Made by a program: the position numbers and the translations under genes
Source: JAUNSR01 sp036655355
Lineage (GTDB): Bacteria; Bacteroidota; Bacteroidia; Bacteroidales; JAUNSR01
Length of the DNA: 64,000 nt
Assembly: GCA_036655355.1 (NCBI GenBank)
Contig: JAVVQG010000013.1
Location: forward strand, 1-64,000
Direction of reading: 5' to 3'
Notes under the pieces: generated by a model
Databases searched by the model: none
What the model saw: only the letters and a program-made list of their open reading frames with translations
Told to the model about the DNA's origin: nothing
In this document: positions 16,595 through 23,897 of the stretch, piece by piece
How the letters are laid out: every line of letters starts with the position of its first letter
How positions within the stretch are numbered: position 1 is the first letter of the stretch

Positions 16595-16966
16595 TCATGC
16601 CAATAATTCAGATACCAGGCTTTTGCATTCAGCCCGATAGGTATTCAATGCCTCGAATTCAATCAGGAACTCTTCAGCTCTCTCTGTATCGTTACTCAGC
16701 CGATTCAACGTTATTGCTTCGACTTGATCTGCAGAGTATTTCTTCCGGATTAGACCACTCACGAAAGCCTCATATGTTGCGCCTGTTGCTTCAATCATGG
16801 TTCCACCATCTTCGTGATCACCTTCATACATGAACTCCGTATGAGTGCCTTCTTTTTCGTCATCTGACACTTGCGTTTCAGTTTCATTTAGGTATAGAAG
16901 AAAATGATTTGCATCGTATCTACAATATTTCTTCTTGCTTGTGTAGGACTTGATATGCTTTTTCAT
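16595..16966 (-). CDS. small acidic protein coupled to the DGR reverse transcriptase
   Basis: A 123-residue protein overlapping the end of the reverse transcriptase gene by four bases (ATGA), which implies translational coupling. The first 25 residues are basic (MKKHIKSYTSKKKYCRYD), the middle is acidic, and the last 60 are predicted helical (YEAFVSGLIRKKYSADQVEA onward). I do not recognise the family. It has the length expected of Avd, the barrel-forming helper of DGR transcriptases, but lacks the strongly basic four-helix look of Avd. It may be an alternative accessory factor or simply a phage protein placed last in the operon. Confidence 0.75.
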   Translation of the reverse strand: MKKHIKSYTSKKKYCRYDANHFLLYLNETETQVSDDEKEGTHTEFMYEGDHEDGGTMIEATGATYEAFVSGLIRKKYSADQVEAITLNRLSNDTERAEEFLIEFEALNTYRAECKSLVSELLA

Positions 16967-18474
16967 GTGAATCGGTAGAATTTTTTACTTTGTTTGTTAA
17001 TAAGAATTTTAATAACAGTGGGAGCCGGCAGATCCTCTTTCGAGAAATCTGTCAAAGCCTGTTCAATTAACACGCTTGATCCGGTATAAGAATACCACTC
17101 TTGTGATTTCCATCTATATCGGATAGCCAGTCTCTTTTTTGGCGTGCCATCTTGATTCTTCTCTATCACACTATCATCGATAATATAGTCTATCAACTCG
17201 ATTATCTTATCATCTTCCGGCTCTCGCTGTTCTTCAGCAATTCGAGTGTCATATAATATCTCCTCGAATTTCTTTTTATTATCTGGAGTTAACCCCTCAA
17301 ATGGGCTCTTTTTTGCCCGGATCTTCTGTCCTAGTCTTTTCTTTGTTTCCATTCCTAACGTCCTAAATAAATTCGCACTATCTGAATGCCCCACAAAACC
17401 TAATCGTGAGGCTGCTTTTTTCTCTATCTGCTCTCTAGACAAACCGACCTTTTTTAATTTGGCCACTTGCCTACAAAGGGCAACCTTATTTCTTTTTCGT
17501 GCCCTTACATGAGTATGATAAAATACATATCCAACATAATCGATGCCTTGAGACGCAACAGTTGATATTTCCCAGTTGGGCTTCACCAGAAGCTTCAACT
17601 CGCGCGCTATATAGAGACCAATCCAATCAATAACGATATGTAGAAATGTCTTATCTGCATGCAGTATGACGATATCGTCAGCATATCTGTAATAATAATC
17701 GAGCCTTTTAATATACCGATCAAACTTGCGCTTGAGCTCTTGATAATTTAAGGCATTCATGTCCTCTTGATTCATCGCTGTCTCAATCTTTCCTTCAATA
17801 TACCTACTCAAGTAATAGTGATACAACACCGGGTTTCGGCCAATGTCAAAACAGATCTTTATGTCATGATCAAATAAGGATAAAGTCAATGTGGAGAATA
17901 ACTGTGCGATCTTCGTGCCAATGGGCAATCCTTTCCCACCCTCCACTGAGTCTATTATCCCATCTATTATGTATAATAGTTTGTCATCTTTAATCTTTCG
18001 CCTTAGCAACCTTTTTAGGATCACATGGTCTACGTTAGGGTAGAACTTCGTAATATCAATCTTAAGATAATAGTAGGTGTCTAGATAGTGGCTTTGCTGC
18101 AATTCCTTTTTGAGCCTCTTTACAAGAGCATGCGTCCCACGTCCCTTGATACAGGAGAATGTATTCTTCGAGAATGTCCGAACTATATGATCTTCGATAA
18201 CGTTCAATATAGCCCAGTGCATGACGTGGTCATAAAATGGGAGCTTGCTGATCACCCTTTCCTTCGGATCGGACACTGTAAAGTATCGATATTCGGAAGT
18301 TTTAAAAGTTCCATCATTAAATGAATCCAGCAACCTGTGTAAATTCTGTTCGAGATCGTTATCAAATTTGACAATGTCAGGGCGACGTTTTTTCTTTCGA
18401 GATGCCTCTAAATACGCATCCCTGAAATTGTAAATTGTTCCAATCTTTTCCGAGAAAAATCCTTTTCTCTTCAT
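16963..18474 (-). CDS. DGR reverse transcriptase
   Basis: A 503-residue reverse transcriptase of the diversity-generating retroelement group. It copies the template-repeat RNA into cDNA with errors at adenines, and the cDNA then replaces the variable repeat. The fingers/palm region has YLKIDITKFYPNVDH with catalytic Asp140. Motif 4 is KGLPIGTKIAQ (181-191), and YRYADDIVIL holds the catalytic YADD (264-267). DGR enzymes normally read SQ at the end of motif 4; here it is AQ. A segment of about 110 residues (roughly 390-503) extends beyond the thumb and is not part of minimal DGR transcriptases. The gene follows the template repeat by 155 bases in the same direction. Confidence 0.93.
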   Translation of the reverse strand: MKRKGFFSEKIGTIYNFRDAYLEASRKKKRRPDIVKFDNDLEQNLHRLLDSFNDGTFKTSEYRYFTVSDPKERVISKLPFYDHVMHWAILNVIEDHIVRTFSKNTFSCIKGRGTHALVKRLKKELQQSHYLDTYYYLKIDITKFYPNVDHVILKRLLRRKIKDDKLLYIIDGIIDSVEGGKGLPIGTKIAQLFSTLTLSLFDHDIKICFDIGRNPVLYHYYLSRYIEGKIETAMNQEDMNALNYQELKRKFDRYIKRLDYYYRYADDIVILHADKTFLHIVIDWIGLYIARELKLLVKPNWEISTVASQGIDYVGYVFYHTHVRARKRNKVALCRQVAKLKKVGLSREQIEKKAASRLGFVGHSDSANLFRTLGMETKKRLGQKIRAKKSPFEGLTPDNKKKFEEILYDTRIAEEQREPEDDKIIELIDYIIDDSVIEKNQDGTPKKRLAIRYRWKSQEWYSYTGSSVLIEQALTDFSKEDLPAPTVIKILINKQSKKFYRFT

Positions 18475-18595
18475 TGTTGTGTGTGGCTATTAATTAATTT
18501 GCTTCATCGTTCGCTATGAGTCTTCGAGAATCCTACCAACCCTGCTTAGTGTGTATGTTTTTTGCCAAGAGACAAGGTCTTTCCTCTTAATGTTT

Positions 18596-18614
18596 ATCCG
18601 GCGATGAACCGGAT
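18596..18614 (-). other. hairpin just downstream of the template repeat
   Basis: ATCCGG pairs with CCGGAT around a seven-base loop, 15 bases past the template-repeat end on the coding strand. It lies between the template and the reverse transcriptase start, the region of DGR RNA known to be needed for cDNA priming, so it could be part of that RNA fold. Confidence 0.45.
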
Positions 18615-18629
18615 GATAAAGTATAGGGC

Positions 18630-18747
18630 GACGACCAGTTCGCGTTGGCATTCGAGACAGCATTGTTCGCATTGAGGTACTCAGGACCGCAATTGTCACC
18701 ATTGTTCGCATTACCACGACGGAACGGCACACGAAGGCCAGAAACGG
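18630..18747 (-). repeat. DGR template repeat (TR)
   Basis: A 118-bp segment aligning without gaps to 19017-19134 (offset 387). Of its 23 coding-strand adenines, 13 differ in the variable repeat; the other 95 positions all match. Differences are seven A-to-G, four A-to-C and two A-to-T. Translated in the target frame it gives the asparagine-rich series NANNGDNCGPEYLNANNAV, with AAT/AAC codons placed so that adenine mutation reaches many residues. Immediately after the shared 3' part (CTGGTCGTC on the coding strand) the two copies diverge, GCCC here and CCCC in the variable repeat, as expected for IMH* versus IMH. Confidence 0.97.
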
Positions 18748-18785
18748 ACGTCTTGAGAAAACAACCTGCTTTTTTCAAAGCGTTG

Positions 18786-18816
18786 CAAATATATATCTTC
18801 AAATGTATCTGGCAAA
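18786..18816 (-). promoter_or_regulatory. dedicated promoter of the TR-reverse transcriptase unit
   Basis: On the minus strand TTTG at 18816-18813, a 19-base spacer and TATATTTG at 18793-18786, an ideal Bacteroidetes promoter. Transcription would start about 30 bases before the template repeat, so template RNA and transcriptase can be made independently of the tail operon. Confidence 0.7.
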
Positions 18817-18929
18817 TTCGCCCGACTGCGTCGGGACGGACTTTCAGAATGAAAACACGTCAAAGAGCTAATTTTTCGAGGGACGGCGCTCGGGCGCCTT
18901 GGGTGCTTTGCTTCGCCCGGATCACAATG

Positions 18930-18966
18930 AATCCAGGCACATTTCAGCACATTTCAGCACATTTGC
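18930..18966. repeat. short tandem repeat after the DGR target gene
   Basis: Three near-copies of a 10-base unit (CACATTTCAG, CACATTTCAG, CACATTTGCT) lie between the target-gene stop codon and the TR promoter. The remaining bases of this gap hold the hairpin-prone GC-rich stretches GGCGC/GCGCC (about 18885-18900) and CCCGAC/GTCGGG (about 18825-18842). The role is unknown. Confidence 0.45.
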
Positions 18967-18970
18967 TCAT

Positions 18971-20371
18971 TCAGCAAGGAAAGGGAGCAATGTCCTCTTT
19001 TGTGAAGCAAAGGGGGGACGACCAGCTCGCGCTGGCAGACGAGACAGCATGGTTCGCAATGAGGCACTCAGGACCGCAAGCGCCACCATGGCTCGCATCA
19101 CCACGACGGAACGGCACACGAAGGCCAGAAACGGCGTTGTCATTATAGTAGCCATCAGCATAATAGGTGGATGACGACCCTTCCGCAACCGTCGGTGCAT
19201 GACATAGGTTCTGCATCGAGATCTCCGTGATATATTTCCATCCCATCGGATTATTGGCCGGGATTGTCGTCGCTTTTGTCATTCCGGACGTGCCATTAAC
19301 GGTATATCCGGTGTATAGCGAATTGGCCACGTAATAATCGCCGGATCCATCTGCTCTCTTGCTAATTAAAGACCCACCTTCAATACATCCTATATAAGCA
19401 TAAAAATTCTTAAGGCCAAAAAACACCGGAACACCAACGGTAAATAACGTGTTACCTGAGGCATCTTGAACGATCTGATTCGATACTCCTACACCATCCG
19501 CAAGTTCGACTCCAGCCGATGTGGGAAGGAATGGATAATAGTTGAAATTCTGATCCCACTTCGATCCATCAACTGTAACTCCGTTCCCAAGGCCTCCCTG
19601 GTACAAACCATTTGCATCCTTGGAACTGTTGAATGCAGATTGAATATGACGTGTTCCCAGGATAAGACGCGTAAGGATGCCCACTACTGCATTATGTACG
19701 AACCAACCGGCTTCCCATCCCTCTCCTTTGTTTCTGGCCAATCTCCGGAACTCTGTTATGTTGTAGTTAGACGCCACGCGCCCTAACAACGTCTTGTAGG
19801 TGTTATCGCGCGTTGAATCATTGTTTCCCCCGCGATATTGCGCCGCATTATTTACCACCGACACGAGCTTGTCGTTCGTGCGGTCAATCACTCCGGATCC
19901 CAGTGCGCTAATCCCTCCAACGGGAATATAATAGTTCTGTCTACCTTCAATCGGGGTCAGAGCTACAGCTTCGTAGTAATAGTCTCCTTCTCTCCACCAT
20001 GAGTAGTAGAATGGAGTTGCCCAGCACCACATATAATCCCCCATACTTCCGTCGATGGATGCTGCAGAGCCATCGGCAAACTTATAATGATTCGTTGGGG
20101 ATAGCTTGCGCATATTTCGCGCGTTATCGACCAGGTAGCATCCTAGCCCGAGCAGACCGGGCAATTCCCTTAGATAGTCGATATTACCGTACACTTCCCC
20201 TACTGGAGAGCTATGATTTACGTTCCATCTTCGGCATGCATATCCCTTACTCTTTAGATTTTCCACACTCACAAATCCATAATTATTTAGGGATTTACTG
20301 TATGCGAATACTTTGTCGCCTTCTCCTATCTTGGATAGTTCAGGCATGTCTTTTAATTCAACTTTTTCCAT
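18971..20371 (-). CDS. DGR-diversified tail-fibre/receptor-binding protein
   Basis: A 466-residue protein whose C-terminal part (about residues 215-455) has the C-type-lectin/formylglycine-enzyme-like fold used by DGR targets. Typical segments are ITEFRRLARNKGEGWEAGWF, the tryptophan-rich TPFYYSWWREGDYYYEAV and the final SGLRVPFRRG leading into the variable repeat. The variable repeat covers about residues 413-452, leaving 14 fixed residues after it. Where the template encodes mostly Asn, this copy shows D, S, H, G, A, C and I. The start at 20371 lies two bases after the preceding stop codon; a longer frame from 20416 would overlap that gene. As the last tail gene it most likely forms the receptor-contacting tip. 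Confidence 0.92.
   Translation of the reverse strand: MEKVELKDMPELSKIGEGDKVFAYSKSLNNYGFVSVENLKSKGYACRRWNVNHSSPVGEVYGNIDYLRELPGLLGLGCYLVDNARNMRKLSPTNHYKFADGSAASIDGSMGDYMWCWATPFYYSWWREGDYYYEAVALTPIEGRQNYYIPVGGISALGSGVIDRTNDKLVSVVNNAAQYRGGNNDSTRDNTYKTLLGRVASNYNITEFRRLARNKGEGWEAGWFVHNAVVGILTRLILGTRHIQSAFNSSKDANGLYQGGLGNGVTVDGSKWDQNFNYYPFLPTSAGVELADGVGVSNQIVQDASGNTLFTVGVPVFFGLKNFYAYIGCIEGGSLISKRADGSGDYYVANSLYTGYTVNGTSGMTKATTIPANNPMGWKYITEISMQNLCHAPTVAEGSSSTYYADGYYNDNAVSGLRVPFRRGDASHGGACGPECLIANHAVSSASASWSSPLCFTKEDIAPFPC
19017..19134 (-). repeat. DGR variable repeat (VR)
   Basis: The 118-bp 3' part of the target gene matching the template repeat except at template adenines. Changed plus-strand positions are 19026, 19032, 19038, 19039, 19051, 19059, 19065, 19080, 19081, 19083, 19090, 19092 and 19099. 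On the coding strand the invariant end CTGGTCGTC is followed by a run of C, the probable initiation-of-mutagenic-homing site. Confidence 0.97.
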
Positions 20372-20373
20372 AT

Positions 20374-21525
20374 TTAATATTCTGTATGCGTTTGATACCT
20401 GGATAGTACGACCCATCCATTTCTATTAAGTCCAATGATCTGTGATGGCCTCTCTAGAGAGCGGCAATAAACCAGCTCATAGCAAGTCAGGGTGTTGGCT
20501 TCATTTTCTGTGTAGCATATTCCGCCCACTGGAAACATCGTAACAGCACCATCTATGACACATCCGATATCGATTCTCATTGCAGAATCAATCTGTATCA
20601 TTATCCGGAGCGTCTGGCCGTCCTTCCCGCGCCCGATATCGAACGCTGCTTCCGTGTTGGATCGGATGTAAAGGCTTGACTCGTTCGATACGTCAATTAC
20701 CCCACTTATCGTGTTATCTATGACTCTCCAGGGCCGTTCAAAGCCACCTCTGAATCTAAGCGCACCCCTTCTCCAGTCGAGCAGGAGGTTGGGATGGAAA
20801 TTGCCTGTTTCCTCGCCATCGTCATTCTCGGTGTAATCTTGAGGCTTCGAAGAATCCGCTCCGGTATTATCAACCCCTAATTGACTCATAAGCCGATCAT
20901 CCCAAAATACTGCCCCTGCGATATTCGCATAATTCGCCAGGATAACTTTGGCGGCAACCACTTCATGACGCCCCATGGACTTCCAATTCCCACCGCCTCC
21001 TGTCACATCGGCCAACGGATTAACCCCTCCCGAAACAGATGCCTTCAAAGGTTCGTATGCATATCCAAGATAAGTCGCATATTCTACGATCTTCGTTGTC
21101 TTCTTGTACGTTTCGGTTGCATTCCATTCTCCCTTCGGGAAGTAAGCCTGTCCAGCCTCTCCTGCCGGACCATCGTGCACGGTCTGTATGGTTGCTGAAC
21201 TTACTACCGAGCTACCCAATTTGGCGACAATCTGATATTGATCAAAATTTGACGTTGGTTGAAAGGTGATCGAGTCCTTATACCCATAGCTGACCGTCGA
21301 GCTGGAGGATCCGTTGTACTTATGCAGCAATATCTGCAGATCCTTCGTTTTCATCGCATCACCGTGTCCAACTTTCTTGTAGATCGATACTTCGACTGCA
21401 GTGGTAGATGTGACGCCTGCCGAATTATAGCGGATGAGATTCGTACTCGGCACTATGTAGTATAGTACCGAGTCTTCTGCTTCCTCTTTCATCCGGATAA
21501 ATGTGGTGCCCTTGATTTTTGCCAT
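20374..21525 (-). CDS. phage tail-fibre region protein
   Basis: A 383-residue protein in the tail-fibre block, ending two bases before the DGR target. The first part (FIRMKEEAEDSVLYYIVPST) and the middle (VVSSATIQTVHDGPAGEAGQ, with a short collagen-like or linker GPAGEAG) suggest a fibre shaft or baseplate-attached adhesin. A segment KGEWNATETYKKTTKIVEYATYLGYAYEPL resembles carbohydrate-binding modules of the kind found in chitinases (WNATETYKKG-like), so sugar binding is possible. The C-terminal half looks like beta-sheet structure. I do not know a precise family; the call rests on position and composition. Confidence 0.7.
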   Translation of the reverse strand: MAKIKGTTFIRMKEEAEDSVLYYIVPSTNLIRYNSAGVTSTTAVEVSIYKKVGHGDAMKTKDLQILLHKYNGSSSSTVSYGYKDSITFQPTSNFDQYQIVAKLGSSVVSSATIQTVHDGPAGEAGQAYFPKGEWNATETYKKTTKIVEYATYLGYAYEPLKASVSGGVNPLADVTGGGGNWKSMGRHEVVAAKVILANYANIAGAVFWDDRLMSQLGVDNTGADSSKPQDYTENDDGEETGNFHPNLLLDWRRGALRFRGGFERPWRVIDNTISGVIDVSNESSLYIRSNTEAAFDIGRGKDGQTLRIMIQIDSAMRIDIGCVIDGAVTMFPVGGICYTENEANTLTCYELVYCRSLERPSQIIGLNRNGWVVLSRYQTHTEY

Positions 21526-21528
21526 GGC

Positions 21529-22560
21529 TTAATTCTCAGCACTGATGATCAACGACATGTTTCCGTTAGCTTGCACGCCATGTGCGTACGTCACACTGAA
21601 GGAATTCCCGTTGCCAACAGCAATTGTAACATAATTCGAATTGGTGAGCATGTAACTGAATGTATAGCCAGCAACCGGAGTCGCGCTGCTATCTCCTCTC
21701 TTACATACTTTAGGATAGTAGGTGATGGTCTTTCTTGCTGAAGAGAGTTCTTCATCTCCGTCTGGATTCGGCACAATGATCAGAGGATCCCGTTCGTCGT
21801 AGACCTGAATGCTCGCATTGGTCACAACGCTGCCACCAACGAGGAATTCGCACTTGTAGATTTCCTGCGTATCGATATCATCTCCTCCGACCTGGATTGA
21901 CTTTGTTGTCTGCGACATTGCGGTCCAGCTATCGCCATTCCCTTTATACCACTTATATCCCACGTCTGTCGTCTGAGCACTGCCACCGCGCATTAAATTG
22001 GCCGTCAGTGTTAACGTAGACGTATTGTCATCTATAACACCTCCGTCATTAACGCTAATATATCCACGATATGGGTCTCCTTCGACTTCCTCGATCCGGA
22101 TATCGATACTCCCGGACACCGACGATTCGAACCCTGTATTGACTTCCGCACTGAAGTCTATGACGTCCGCATTGATATTGCTCTTTGACGCGAGATTTTT
22201 ACAGATCTCGAGTGTAGGAACCAACGTATCTCCATCAACGCGTTCTGACGCTTTTTTAAAGGTTCCGGCTGCCAGGCTTCCAAGCTGGAGTGATTCACCG
22301 GCTGCGTTAAACTGAATCACAGTTCCATTGTACTTCCATACTTCCGTGCCATTCTTGGGCTCAAGTCGAGTATCCGTCAGACTCGATTTGATCACGGGGT
22401 AAATTTTCGGACGATTGTCTGCTACACCCCAATCTGGTGCGACTACATAGGTCGACTTCTTGATGAATTGCTCCAGGGGTTTAGTGCTTCGCAAATTGGT
22501 GGAAATTGTATCTCCTTGCTTTACGAATGTAATTGTACTGCTTCCTCTTACTGTCGACAT
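21529..22560 (-). CDS. phage tail protein with Ig-like segments
   Basis: A 343-residue protein preceding the fibre genes, with three-base spacing to the next. The N-terminus (MSTVRGSSTITFVKQGDTIS) is repeated in spirit at the start of the following gene. Its later part contains beta-rich repeats such as STLTLTANLMRGGSAQ and GYKWYKGNGDSWTAMSQT, where Tyr-Lys-Trp-Tyr-Lys is typical of Ig-like domains in phage tail proteins, where they add weak carbohydrate binding. Probably a tail-tip or fibre-base protein. Confidence 0.7.
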   Translation of the reverse strand: MSTVRGSSTITFVKQGDTISTNLRSTKPLEQFIKKSTYVVAPDWGVADNRPKIYPVIKSSLTDTRLEPKNGTEVWKYNGTVIQFNAAGESLQLGSLAAGTFKKASERVDGDTLVPTLEICKNLASKSNINADVIDFSAEVNTGFESSVSGSIDIRIEEVEGDPYRGYISVNDGGVIDDNTSTLTLTANLMRGGSAQTTDVGYKWYKGNGDSWTAMSQTTKSIQVGGDDIDTQEIYKCEFLVGGSVVTNASIQVYDERDPLIIVPNPDGDEELSSARKTITYYPKVCKRGDSSATPVAGYTFSYMLTNSNYVTIAVGNGNSFSVTYAHGVQANGNMSLIISAEN

Positions 22561-22562
22561 AA

Positions 22563-22775
22563 CTATTTATTTAATTGTTGAAGAGCTTCTTTGGCTGTTA
22601 TTACATAGCCGCCCAATTGTTTTACTTTACTCTCAAAATCATCTTCGGTTTGCCCTACGACTGATAGGTCAGTCTGATTAACCAGGACATCTCCATCTTT
22701 TGTCTTTTGTCTGATTTGCTCCAACTCAAGCTCCTTCGCTTTTTCCATTGGAATTACAGCGTATTTAAAGTCCAT
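22563..22775 (-). CDS. small tail-block protein
   Basis: A 70-residue charged, helical protein (MDFKYAVIPMEKAKELELEQ onward) tightly packed between two tail genes, with three-base gaps on each side. I do not recognise it. Its place suggests a small structural or chaperone protein for the fibre complex. Confidence 0.65.
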   Translation of the reverse strand: MDFKYAVIPMEKAKELELEQIRQKTKDGDVLVNQTDLSVVGQTEDDFESKVKQLGGYVITAKEALQQLNK

Positions 22776-22778
22776 AAT

Positions 22779-23897
22779 CTATAATATTAATGGTTTGCCA
22801 TTGATGCAAAGAATATTGCCGTCTTTCGACAACGGTTTCAACGATCCTTTTTCTCGAACTTCCAGTGATAACTCTGCGCCGATTTCATAATCGCTTCGAG
22901 GGATCCGAATCGATTCGCCGTATCCCAGTGTGGTCCACTGTGCTCCGTGTACATTTCTCCGAATAAACCATTCTATGTCAAAATACCGAGAAGCGTTCTC
23001 TAGGAGGGTTCTCCCCACATGGATAACAGACTCAGCCAATATCGAATTGGCCGTTGCAGACACCTCGTTTCCGCCATGAATGAAGCAATCCCATTCATAC
23101 TCACCATATCGCCTGACAATAGTCGTCATGGCTGTTTGGCAGTCAGACGTTGGCTGGTTCGGCGCAACCTGGTTGGCCGCTAGAAATTCACTCTTGGCGA
23201 CGATGATCTCTTTCCCATTTACATATCGTGGATCAATCTCCAGTTGGGTCGTGTTCTGGCCCGAGATATACCATAAATCTTCACTACTGATAAGTACTTC
23301 TGTTCCATTGACGATTTTATACCACCATATTTTCAACCGATCATCTGACAGTTTATCTTCCGCAAGGAATATCGATGCACGAATAGATCTATTACCCTGG
23401 TCGGATAACGGATCAAAGTACCAGGAACCCGGTTTGTCCAGCTGCATAGTAACCGGCTTTTCCAACAAGGAAGTCGTACTAAGAGTTACCTTATCGTGCA
23501 GCTTCAGGCTTTTTCCCGAACGGTTGTCAAAATAGATTGCCGTAAAAATCAACGTTACCGGATAGAGATATTTGATGTTCTTGGCCACGGTAAGTTTCCC
23601 GTTCAATCCTATGGTATACCCGTCTGTAGCACTGGTGATTTGGTTCTTTGATTCTTCCGTCCCAATATACCATCGCGCATCTGTGATTTCATCTTCTTTA
23701 TGTCCCGAGGCTATGATTCCACTCGGGTCTGTAACATGCAATACAGGCTGTATGATCAATGGTGTGATTCGTCGATCCGGGATATATTCATCAACTTCCG
23801 CTGCATGGACCTGCAGTAATGATCCTCCCTTGACAACCAACGAAAACGCCTGGTGTAATGGATCATGAATAATCCTAAGTTTTTGTGTCTTTTTCAT
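22779..23897 (-). CDS. phage tail structural protein
   Basis: A 372-residue beta-rich protein (MKKTQKLRIIHDPLHQAFSL onward) overlapping the preceding gene by four bases. It contains several Ig-like stretches (WWYKIVNGTEVLISSEDLWY; YEWDCFIHGGNEVSATANSI). It has no cysteine-rich or enzymatic motif. Position between the large tail protein and the fibre genes indicates a tail-tip/fibre connector. Family not recognised. Confidence 0.68.
   Translation of the reverse strand: MKKTQKLRIIHDPLHQAFSLVVKGGSLLQVHAAEVDEYIPDRRITPLIIQPVLHVTDPSGIIASGHKEDEITDARWYIGTEESKNQITSATDGYTIGLNGKLTVAKNIKYLYPVTLIFTAIYFDNRSGKSLKLHDKVTLSTTSLLEKPVTMQLDKPGSWYFDPLSDQGNRSIRASIFLAEDKLSDDRLKIWWYKIVNGTEVLISSEDLWYISGQNTTQLEIDPRYVNGKEIIVAKSEFLAANQVAPNQPTSDCQTAMTTIVRRYGEYEWDCFIHGGNEVSATANSILAESVIHVGRTLLENASRYFDIEWFIRRNVHGAQWTTLGYGESIRIPRSDYEIGAELSLEVREKGSLKPLSKDGNILCINGKPLIL

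Noticed and set aside
16963..18474. Retron or group II intron reverse transcriptase
   Set aside because: No intron RNA domains or maturase, and no msr/msd-type RNA. The adenine-specific TR/VR pair settles it as a DGR.
18514..18732. 72-residue open frame across the template repeat
   Set aside because: It is a reading of the template repeat in a frame different from the target gene, with no start or composition support. The template is an RNA, not a coding region.
18930..18966. Repeated CACATTTCAG units as an origin or transposon end
   Set aside because: Only three short near-copies and no flanking inverted repeats or transposase; recorded as a plain repeat.
18645..19148. 167-residue plus-strand open frame spanning both DGR repeats
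   Set aside because: It is an antisense reading of the repeats and the target gene end; the repetition within it is explained by TR and VR.
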